NCBI GenBank assembly: GCA_030018635.1
Contig: JASEHU010000103.1
Location: forward strand, 1-7,183
Reading direction: 5' to 3'
Source: a bacterium
GTDB lineage: Bacteria; UBA9089; CG2-30-40-21; SBAY01
DNA: 7,183 nt
The position numbers and the translations under genes were made by a program. Under the pieces are notes generated by a model. The model was not told the origin of the DNA and made no database searches. It saw only the letters and a list, made by a program, of their open reading frames with translations. Below, piece after piece: positions 1 through 6,597 of this stretch (position 1 is the first letter of the stretch; every line of letters begins with the position of its first letter).

Positions 1-1
1 C

Positions 2-30
2 ATTTTACCTGAATTCTTACAAATTGTCAA
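2..30 (-). promoter_or_regulatory. Sigma70-type promoter reading off the left edge
   Basis: On the minus strand there is a perfect -35 hexamer TTGACA (25-30), a 17-bp spacer, and a -10 box TAAAAT (2-7) that matches 5 of 6 consensus bases. The start of transcription would fall a few bases beyond the left edge, so the gene served lies outside the window. It is probably a separate transcription unit from the large translocon gene that ends 104 bp upstream. The near-perfect match with ideal spacing makes chance unlikely, although A+T-rich DNA does throw up such matches. Confidence 0.55.
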
Positions 31-133
31 TAAATGTCGATTGCACAGGTCGAAAAGTTTTGGTTAACAGGTGCTATAAAGAATTTCTTTCGTGAATTCT
101 CCTCCCCTTGCCCCCTTAAACCTTTGAACCCTC

Positions 134-3100
134 TTAAAATGTAAATGTCACCCTGAATCCTGCCTCATAGCCATAAAAATCCTTATCCTTTTCTAATTTA
201 TTCCGGGTATAGCCTAATTTACCTCCTAATGTGCTTTTGACATTCTTTTGTAATTCATAACTTCCAGTCATATTAACAGAATAGGCATTTAGATTTTTGG
301 TCACCCTGTTATTCGTTCCTTCTTTCTGCAAGTTAATCTTAAAGATGGTGGTAGTTTCAAGTTTTCTTTGTAAGGTAATCTTGCGTCCAAATAGAAGTTT
401 AACCGGCTTTGGTCTTTTAATATCATGTTTTATTTGAAAACTCGGTGAGGTATTGACTACAAAATCATTGAGTCCTCCCTGTTTCTTTGTTTTAGAATTT
501 TGATGGGATAAGGTAAAGATGGTACCCAATCCTTCCCTCCATTTGCGGTTCCAGGTGAGCGATGGGTTAATGTCTGTTTTAATCGTTGTCTGGTTTGATT
601 CTGTTTTTGTCCAGGTATATTTAGTATTAAAATATGTCCTGTCTGAAGATGATGTGCCTAATAATTGGCTATATTTAGGCAATACGGTTAATAAATTAAT
701 GCCTGTATCGGTAACATAAGAATCGGTTAATGTCTTCGATAAGGAACTTTGGTTTTGAGTTTTATCATCGGTGCGGGTATAGGTAAGTGCTGTCCTTTCC
801 ACCGCTTTCCATTTAGGATACCAATTGCTTCTCAATTCATATTTTCGTTTATTACCGGCAGATGTTCTTTCTCCTCCAAATGATGGATATTGCCCTGTCT
901 TTGGTCCTTCTCCCTTGAGTAACTGTCCTTGATAATAATCCTTATAAATCTTTTTTATACATTCAAATGAACCTAATTCTGTAGAGATATTGTTATAATT
1001 AGCTGTCACATCAAGGCTAAATTCAGGGGTAAAGGTAAGAAGTTTATATCTGGGCCAATGTCCTGCCTTAGGAAACCATTCAAAAGGATTAAGGACTGAC
1101 TCAGTCGTAACCCCAAAACGAGCCGTAGTATTAATATTCTTCGCCCTATTAGTCGATGTCCCTTTGTATGACTCTACATATTTCATGCCGGTATCGAATC
1201 GAGGACTAACAAAAGGAATACCACTATAGACTACCCGATTAAATGACTGTTCAAGGGTTCTTGAGGTAAGATAATAGTGGGTGTCATCCTGGGAAATATT
1301 GGTTATCTTTTTACTTGTTTGGGCGACTTTAAGAGAAGACGCACCTTTTAATGTCTTTATCGGTGTGAACTTCAAGGTTAATACCTCATCCTGATTTCTG
1401 GTCAACATTCTTTCATTTTTTGTGTTTTCTATTTTGTAATCCTTTTTTGCCAGATCCTCGCTATGTTTATAGGTGGAGGAAAGCGAAAGGTCTTCACCGG
1501 TTGGTATCCATTTGAATACCTTTTTAGGGAAGGTATAATTATAAACATAACTTGTATCGCCATGTAGATTCCCATAAATCTCGTTTTCTTTTTTATTTCG
1601 TCTATCGGTATCGATTGTTTTACGGTCAGCCCAGGAATTAATAGTAATATCAGGGAATTTCTGGAGTTTTTTAACCAATTGTTTAAGTTTAAGAGCGGTA
1701 GTTACCTTCTGGTATTTTTCAGTAGTTTGACCAGAATTATCATTAAGGAGATTTGTGCCTTTAGTTGGGTCAAGTTCACTAATATTTTCATACCATTGAT
1801 AATTAAGCGGCAAGAAATTTATTTTAGTAAAATTAACGGTGATGTCCTGCCTTTTTGTCTCATCCTTTTGAGGTGCACGACCAAGACATTCAAATTCACT
1901 ATTGATTATCTTCTCACTCCAATCAAGGCTGAGATAATCCTTAAATTTAGTATTAATGGCAATTTTTCCTGCCAATCCTTCTGCCTTCTGGGACTCCTCT
2001 AAGTGAATATCATTAACATAAATTTCACCCATGATTGGTTGAGTTGTCGAGGTATTTTCAACCCCGACACTTATCCACACAATATTGTCAAAATTAGGGC
2101 TGTTTTTAGCCTCATAACCAAAGGGGAGTTGGGTATAATTATAAGGAGGGGTAGCTGTGCCCTTTCTTTTCCCTTCTTCAATCAACTTAATCAGTTCATT
2201 TTTAAAATCACTTAGATTGACACTTATTAATTGCCAGCCGGAGAAATTAATCGGCAGGGTATAGCCAAAATAATTATTTTCATTTAGTCCAAATCTGATA
2301 AAGAATTTTCCATGTGGTTTTAAACCACCTTGATTATCACCATAAACCCAGAATTTAAGGTACTTATAGTCATTATAATTTTGCTTGGTATGAAATGTCC
2401 GGTAGGTATAACCTTTAGAGGGCATAGTGGTTGTCGTCCCAACAGCAGCCGGCTCTAACTCGTATTTCAGGACTAATGCCTCTTCTCTCTTCATATCCTC
2501 ATCCGGATAGAGTTTTTTGTAATCCTCACTGTATCTAATGGATGAATAAAAATCATCCTCAGCATTTTTTGAGCTAACGGTAAATGTTCCTTTGCCTGCC
2601 GGAGTAACCGTGCCAATTATCCATCGACCACTACCCACAAGGGCAATACCACCGAGCCGAATTTCACCTTCAAAAGCACTGGTTTGTGTGCCTTTAAATC
2701 GTAATCTAATCTGTTTAATGGCATTCCATTTTGGTGTTTGGGTTAGCGAGCCTTTTTCTGCCTTTGATAAAGGAATAGACCATAACCGCCAATCACCTAT
2801 CTGGCTCCTGATACTAACCGTTCCTTCAGTAAATTCTTTAAATTTAAGGACAAAACAATTCTCCTGAGTAGTTAAAACACCGTTTCCATCCAGATCCTCG
2901 GTATCAAGTTGATTATTATCTGGCCCTACTTGAGTTGTTGCATCCGAATAAGAGAATACCCAACCGGTATCTTCATCCTTGTTTAGAATAGCATTTCCAT
3001 CTCTATCTTCTTTTTTAGGTGGTCTTTCTCTCTCGGTTCCATCAGCATTTTCTGAAACCTCACCTAAATCAATATACAATTCATCCATTTTGTTGATGTC

Positions 3101-6100
3101 TTGGTCCCGTAACCAAATTTCTAAATGTGTATAGTCTGTCCAATCAAGTGGGACATTAGATAAAGGTTGGACTACAGAAATCCATGAATCGGGTCCAAAC
3201 TCCGTATAATTAAGTCGTAATACATTTTCGTCTACGGTATCATCCTCTTCCCATTTTATATTTTCTTTATAATCATAGGGACCAGATATTTCTGTTATAT
3301 TGCGACGAGGAGGAGAAGTCATCAAATTCCCTTCGCTATTTTTACAATACCATAATTTAGCCCTTGGCAAATCAGTCTCAGGGAGACTGCTTAATTGCCA
3401 TGCAGTTTCACTCATGATAATTTTTCTGGCATCTTCAACCCCTTCCATAGAGTCAATTATAGCCAAGTCAAAGCTATTTTTATTTTTGAATGATTTAGCT
3501 ACCTCACCCGTAATAATTATATCCACAGGTAAATTATTGTTGAAATTAAACAGGTTTTTTAAGACAGGGCTAAGTTTTACAGAGGTATTTACACCTATTA
3601 CCTGTAAATTTCCAAGCATTGGGTCATCAACTTTAGGGACCTTTGTTAATTTGGGTGCACCTTTATACAGAAAGGTAGAACCAATCAAGAAATTATTGTT
3701 TGGTGTCCATTCACCCCGAACACCGGCTATTGTTTCCTGGTATTTTGTGCCTATGAAAGGCGTATATTCATAATCTATCTTAATGGTAGTACTTTCAGTA
3801 ATATTTATATGCGGCATAAAGGTTAAAAAACCTGTATCATAGTCGATGAAATAATCCGTATCCTTGGTTAATAGCTTCCCAGCAACATATATCTGCTCAC
3901 TTCCCGGAACAATATTCAAATAGCCTAAGGTATAGCTCTTTACCTTTGTTGTATAACTTCCAAGGATAGTGTATTTATGTCGTTGGTCATAAGTATCACT
4001 TGGGTTATAGGAAATAGATAATGTCCCCAGGGCATCTTTCAACTCGTTAAGGTGGGCATTCAGGAAAGGGTTAGATTCTGTCCCTATGAGGTTAAATGGG
4101 GTTGAGTCCGGGAATTTTATAATACCGGCATCATGGTCAATATAATCATAATTGCTATCGTTATCAATTTTCCCATCACCATTATTATCCAGACCAAAAA
4201 TCTGTAAGTAGTAATATTCATCATTACCTTTTAAACCAAAGGGGGCCTTGTTATCATAATAGTTTTTTCCGGCATTGTCTATAATCTTTAATTCAAGCGG
4301 GGTATCCGTGGGGATGTTTTTGCCGATGTAATAGTAATTCCTTTGCTCAAAGACATCATATTCTGTCCGTGCTACCCCTGGCTCAATCATCAATATGGTC
4401 ATAGGGTTATATTTATTCCCTGAATACTCCCCGATGGGGGGAAAATAGTTACCCAAGCTATCTTTAAAGACTACACCAACTATGTAATTTCTACCAACAC
4501 TTTGTTTAAAGGTAAGAATTCCAGAACCTGAGTCAAATATATAATCCTCACCCTCATATTGAATATCGAAACAACCTGTATAACTACTCATTCCAACACC
4601 AGGAATAAATACATTAGCCGTAACCTCTCCAATATATTTAGGTGGGTTATTATTATTACCGTTTCCATCATCAATATATACTGCCTCTAATGTAAAAGGG
4701 GTATTGGTACCCACAAGCCATGGTTGTGCAAGACAGTAATATTTTTGTGCTGTATATGAGGTATCTGTCCGGTTAATATCTACGGTCTTTTTATCCCCCT
4801 TAAATTCTTTGGTTACCCTGAGTCCTTTACTTCTACTGGCAATACCCCATAATTTAATTTTATTACCGACCTTTGCCTCAGCACTGACACCAAATACCTG
4901 ACTATTATATCCCACAAATTCTGTTCCTGGGGCAGTAAATGTAACATCGCCAAATTTTACATTTTGAACCACCTCTCTTTGGTCACCTTGATAATTTATG
5001 GAAAAATTCTGTTTCTTGTTGGAATTAACATCACTATAATCAACATTGACATTGATTCTCTCCTTTACCACCCCTTGAAGTCTAACGGTTAATTCCTGGT
5101 GTATATTAATTCCTGAGGTAAATCCGCCGCCAGTGTTTTCCTTGTTTTTACGCCGCCTGGAATCAAGATATTGAGAATTTCCTGCCTTTATATCGATTAT
5201 TTTTGTCCCATCAATCGTTAATCTTGAGCCGGCCGGTAATTCCCGGTCAAGAATTTTATCTAAATTAACCTCTTGATATTTAGCTAATTTTTTCTCCTCC
5301 TCTTCCCTTTTCCTTTTTTCTTCCTCTTTCAACGCCTTCTTTCTTAATTCTTCAGCCTCTTTTTTCTCCCTTGCCAGTCGAACCTGTTCCTCTTGTTCCT
5401 TTTGTTTAGCTATTCTTTCTTCTTCTGTTTTTCGTTTAGCCTCTAATCCCTCAATTTTTCTTTCTTGCTCAACTTTTCGTTCAGCTTCCAATTCCTTAAT
5501 CTTTCTTTCTTGCTCAGCCTTTTGTCTGGTTTCGATTTCAGCCTTTTCAGCCTTTCTTTGGGCTTCTAAAATCTTTTTCTTCTCTTCCTCCTTTATCCGT
5601 TCTTCCTCCTCAAGTTTTCTAGCCGCTAATTCCTTAATCCTTTTTTCTTCTTCCAATTTTTGTTTTCTGCGGACAAGTTCTTGCTCAATCTCCTCATCTA
5701 TCAATCCTATCTTTTCCTCAAATCTTTCTTTTTCTTCCTTAGCTATTTTTACCTTTAATTCCTTGATTTTTGTTTCTTCCTCCTCAACAAGTCTTTGCTT
5801 TTCAAAAAGGATTCTGGCTTTTCTTTCTTCCAACTCCTTTTTCTCAAGTCTGGCTATCTTCTCTATTTCGCGTTGAATTTCATGATAGAGGTCTTCATCA
5901 AATTCTAATCTGGGTTCATAAGATATAACTACCTGAAATTGGATTTTTGGCATTTCCTCCATTTTTTCTTCTTTCTGAGAAATAGGTTTAAGCAGACTGG
6001 TATCTCCCTGGGATAGAGATTGATATGGGGAGGTAAAGGTCTTTTCAACAGGGGTAGACTGAGTATAAGCAGGTGTTCGCTGGGCAGAAGATGTCATCTT

Positions 6101-6193
6101 CTCCTTGTCTATAACTAATTTTTTTTCTAATAGTTCACCTGCCCAAACATTAAGAGGTATAAACAAAATTAAGAACAAATATCGTTTAATCAT
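134..6193 (-). CDS. sprA: SprA/Sov-like type IX secretion outer-membrane translocon with N-terminal coiled coil
   Basis: This gene encodes a 2019-residue outer-membrane protein that I recognise as a SprA/Sov homolog. In Bacteroidota, SprA/Sov is the giant single-chain beta-barrel pore that T9SS cargo crosses. Residues 1-18 are a signal peptide (basic MIKR, hydrophobic core, likely cut after V-W-A). Residues 19-94 are S/T/P-rich. Residues 95-310 form an E/K/R-rich coiled coil. Residues 311-950 hold the SprA-like core: QNFSINYQGDQREVVQNVKF (395-414), a DYDTGFLTF-type strand (784-792), and DSMEGVEDAR followed by AWQL (914-933), which matches the SprA DDFEG...W.L region. GPYDY (971-975) matches the family RGPYNYD. 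Two jelly-roll-like segments (about 990-1187 and 1238-1400) follow, with EF-hand-like loops at 669-680, 1063-1074 and 1100-1111. Residues 1405-2019 look like barrel strands, ending in FRVTFTF with a terminal Phe as for BAM substrates. Bacteroidota SprA/Sov are about 2400-2500 residues and, as far as I recall, lack the coil. The start is supported by GAGGA 9 nt upstream and by the signal peptide. Family assignment is from remembered sequence patterns, not a search. Confidence 0.88.
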   Translation of the reverse strand: MIKRYLFLILFIPLNVWAGELLEKKLVIDKEKMTSSAQRTPAYTQSTPVEKTFTSPYQSLSQGDTSLLKPISQKEEKMEEMPKIQFQVVISYEPRLEFDEDLYHEIQREIEKIARLEKKELEERKARILFEKQRLVEEEETKIKELKVKIAKEEKERFEEKIGLIDEEIEQELVRRKQKLEEEKRIKELAARKLEEEERIKEEEKKKILEAQRKAEKAEIETRQKAEQERKIKELEAERKVEQERKIEGLEAKRKTEEERIAKQKEQEEQVRLAREKKEAEELRKKALKEEEKRKREEEEKKLAKYQEVNLDKILDRELPAGSRLTIDGTKIIDIKAGNSQYLDSRRRKNKENTGGGFTSGINIHQELTVRLQGVVKERINVNVDYSDVNSNKKQNFSINYQGDQREVVQNVKFGDVTFTAPGTEFVGYNSQVFGVSAEAKVGNKIKLWGIASRSKGLRVTKEFKGDKKTVDINRTDTSYTAQKYYCLAQPWLVGTNTPFTLEAVYIDDGNGNNNNPPKYIGEVTANVFIPGVGMSSYTGCFDIQYEGEDYIFDSGSGILTFKQSVGRNYIVGVVFKDSLGNYFPPIGEYSGNKYNPMTILMIEPGVARTEYDVFEQRNYYYIGKNIPTDTPLELKIIDNAGKNYYDNKAPFGLKGNDEYYYLQIFGLDNNGDGKIDNDSNYDYIDHDAGIIKFPDSTPFNLIGTESNPFLNAHLNELKDALGTLSISYNPSDTYDQRHKYTILGSYTTKVKSYTLGYLNIVPGSEQIYVAGKLLTKDTDYFIDYDTGFLTFMPHINITESTTIKIDYEYTPFIGTKYQETIAGVRGEWTPNNNFLIGSTFLYKGAPKLTKVPKVDDPMLGNLQVIGVNTSVKLSPVLKNLFNFNNNLPVDIIITGEVAKSFKNKNSFDLAIIDSMEGVEDARKIIMSETAWQLSSLPETDLPRAKLWYCKNSEGNLMTSPPRRNITEISGPYDYKENIKWEEDDTVDENVLRLNYTEFGPDSWISVVQPLSNVPLDWTDYTHLEIWLRDQDINKMDELYIDLGEVSENADGTERERPPKKEDRDGNAILNKDEDTGWVFSYSDATTQVGPDNNQLDTEDLDGNGVLTTQENCFVLKFKEFTEGTVSIRSQIGDWRLWSIPLSKAEKGSLTQTPKWNAIKQIRLRFKGTQTSAFEGEIRLGGIALVGSGRWIIGTVTPAGKGTFTVSSKNAEDDFYSSIRYSEDYKKLYPDEDMKREEALVLKYELEPAAVGTTTTMPSKGYTYRTFHTKQNYNDYKYLKFWVYGDNQGGLKPHGKFFIRFGLNENNYFGYTLPINFSGWQLISVNLSDFKNELIKLIEEGKRKGTATPPYNYTQLPFGYEAKNSPNFDNIVWISVGVENTSTTQPIMGEIYVNDIHLEESQKAEGLAGKIAINTKFKDYLSLDWSEKIINSEFECLGRAPQKDETKRQDITVNFTKINFLPLNYQWYENISELDPTKGTNLLNDNSGQTTEKYQKVTTALKLKQLVKKLQKFPDITINSWADRKTIDTDRRNKKENEIYGNLHGDTSYVYNYTFPKKVFKWIPTGEDLSLSSTYKHSEDLAKKDYKIENTKNERMLTRNQDEVLTLKFTPIKTLKGASSLKVAQTSKKITNISQDDTHYYLTSRTLEQSFNRVVYSGIPFVSPRFDTGMKYVESYKGTSTNRAKNINTTARFGVTTESVLNPFEWFPKAGHWPRYKLLTFTPEFSLDVTANYNNISTELGSFECIKKIYKDYYQGQLLKGEGPKTGQYPSFGGERTSAGNKRKYELRSNWYPKWKAVERTALTYTRTDDKTQNQSSLSKTLTDSYVTDTGINLLTVLPKYSQLLGTSSSDRTYFNTKYTWTKTESNQTTIKTDINPSLTWNRKWREGLGTIFTLSHQNSKTKKQGGLNDFVVNTSPSFQIKHDIKRPKPVKLLFGRKITLQRKLETTTIFKINLQKEGTNNRVTKNLNAYSVNMTGSYELQKNVKSTLGGKLGYTRNKLEKDKDFYGYEAGFRVTFTF
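5264..5911 (-). other. Coding segment for long charged coiled coil (residues 95-310) of the SprA-like protein
   Basis: This segment encodes about 215 residues composed almost only of E, K, R, L, I, A and Q, with heptad-like hydrophobic spacing and no Pro or Gly runs. It is therefore a long continuous helix, probably a coiled coil, between the signal peptide region and the translocon core. After signal-peptide removal it would lie in the periplasm. If fully helical at 1.5 angstrom per residue it would be about 320 angstrom long, enough to cross a periplasm. Its composition recalls TolA-type periplasmic helices, but this is analogy only. The plus strand is a pyrimidine-rich tract over the same span. 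Confidence 0.8.
5411..5518 (-). repeat. 45-bp tandem repeat inside the coiled-coil coding region
   Basis: A 15-residue unit recurs at period 15: EQERKIKELEAERKV (227-241), EQERKIEGLEAKRKT (242-256), then a partial EEERIAK (257-263). In the DNA, the plus-strand string tctttcttgctc recurs 45 bp apart, at about 5460-5471 and 5505-5516. The period is close to two heptads (15 against 14), so the repeat keeps the helix amphipathic. This is recent slippage-type duplication that probably lengthens the coil. Confidence 0.75.
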
Positions 6194-6201
6194 TAATATA
6201 A

Positions 6202-6208
6202 TTCCTCT
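6202..6208 (-). promoter_or_regulatory. Ribosome binding site of the sprA-like gene
   Basis: The minus strand reads AGAGGAA, with nine bases between GAGGA and the ATG at 6193-6191. It is the only purine-rich Shine-Dalgarno match near the start and lies just outside the base of the leader hairpin, so it would stay single-stranded. It fixes the start at 6193, which also gives an intact signal peptide. Confidence 0.75.
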
Positions 6209-6225
6209 GTTTGTAAGCGTTCAAG

Positions 6226-6324
6226 TATCAGAAATTAAAAGTTAGAGGTTAGAAGTTGGAGGGGTTCTTCTCCCTTCTAACCTCTAACTTCCAACTTCTA
6301 ACTTCTAACTTCTAACTTCTGATA
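6226..6324 (-). repeat. Long hairpin of TTAGAAG-type heptad repeats in the sprA leader
   Basis: Two 35-nt arms (6226-6260 and 6290-6324) are inverted repeats that differ at only three positions. In the minus-strand transcript two of these become G-U pairs, leaving one A-C mismatch. The arms are built of degenerate TTAGAAG / TTAGAGG / TTGGAAG heptads; on the plus strand CTTCTAA is tandemly repeated from 6295 to 6320. A second, exclusive pairing exists: 6241-6255 with 6275-6289, a perfect 15 bp. No T-run follows the hairpin on the minus strand, so it is not a normal intrinsic terminator. It may be a dispersed intergenic repeat, an mRNA 5' stabiliser or an attenuator. The structure is plain in the sequence; its role is not known. 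Confidence 0.85.
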
Positions 6325-6329
6325 ATAGA

Positions 6330-6358
6330 ATTATACCATAGCATTTAGTTAAATGCAA
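6330..6358 (-). promoter_or_regulatory. Predicted sigma70-type promoter of the sprA-like gene
   Basis: On the minus strand there is a perfect -10 box TATAAT (6330-6335) with extended -10 TG (TGGTATAAT), a 17-bp spacer, and a -35-like TTGCAT (6353-6358), which matches 3 of 6 bases. Transcription would begin near 6322-6324, at the base of the leader hairpin. The leader would be about 130 nt long and contain the hairpin and then the ribosome binding site. The perfect -10, extended -10 and ideal spacing are good evidence, and the weak -35 lowers certainty. Confidence 0.6.
6341..6356. promoter_or_regulatory. Operator-like inverted repeat within the promoter spacer
   Basis: GCATTTA and TAAATGC form a perfect 7-bp inverted repeat around a 2-bp centre. 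It fills most of the spacer between the predicted -35 and -10 boxes and overlaps the -35. A symmetrical site in this place is where a dimeric repressor, or a spacer-distorting activator, would bind. No regulator gene is in view, and the palindrome is A+T-rich, so it could be chance. Confidence 0.35.
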
Positions 6359-6597
6359 GTGTTTTTTGTAGGGAGCAGTTCTAAAGAGTAAATTTTCAGG
6401 GTTCTTCTTTTTAAGGTACGATTCGGGGACAAGATGGTAAATAGGTTTATTGAAAAAGGTGGGTTAAGGGTAGATAATGTTTTAATCAAGATGAATATGG
6501 AAGCCCAAACTTGTTTGGGAAGAAAGTCAGGGCAAAAAGAGGATCTGGTTATAACCGTTAAACCGCACTCTTTCACACTAAAGTGAACTATCCCCAA
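6359..6597. other. Intergenic stretch with no convincing gene
   Basis: With the promoter, hairpin and leader described separately, this is the rest of the 404-bp gap between the two genes. It holds two weak open frames on opposite strands. One is a minus-strand frame from TTG at 6597, 82 codons, with no ribosome binding site and no recognisable motif. The other is a plus-strand frame from ATG at 6434 to TGA at 6586, 50 codons, with K/E/R-rich content and a weak GGGGA before it. Just past the cargo gene's stop there is a small 5-bp hairpin (TTCAC/GTGAA, 6572-6587) without a T-run, and the palindrome GGTTATAACC at 6547-6556. I see no clear terminator. It may be a decayed gene fragment or simple spacer. 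Confidence 0.5.

Noticed and set aside
1..3. ATG on the minus strand at the left edge as the next gene's start
   Set aside because: It overlaps the predicted -10 box, so it lies upstream of the transcription start, and no good ribosome binding site precedes it.
519..3773. Five plus-strand open frames of 66-157 codons inside the large gene
   Set aside because: They lie wholly antisense to a recognisable SprA-like protein, have no ribosome binding sites or known motifs, and are expected by chance opposite a 6-kb gene.
6226..6324. CRISPR array or intrinsic terminator made of the heptad repeats
   Set aside because: The units are 7 bp with no spacers, so it is not CRISPR. No T-run follows the stem on the minus strand, so it is not a standard terminator.
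6341..6366. Plus-strand intrinsic terminator (GCATTT...AAATGC, then a T6 run)
   Set aside because: The stem is short and A+T-rich, five bases separate it from the T run, and no plus-strand gene precedes it. The promoter reading on the other strand explains it better.
6434..6586. Plus-strand 50-codon frame with K/E/R-rich content
   Set aside because: It is short, has only a weak GGGGA upstream and no recognised motif. I kept it as a note within the intergenic entry, not as a gene.
6349..6597. Minus-strand 82-codon frame directly after the cargo gene's stop
   Set aside because: It begins with TTG, has no ribosome binding site, shows no recognisable domain, and runs into the predicted promoter of the sprA-like gene.
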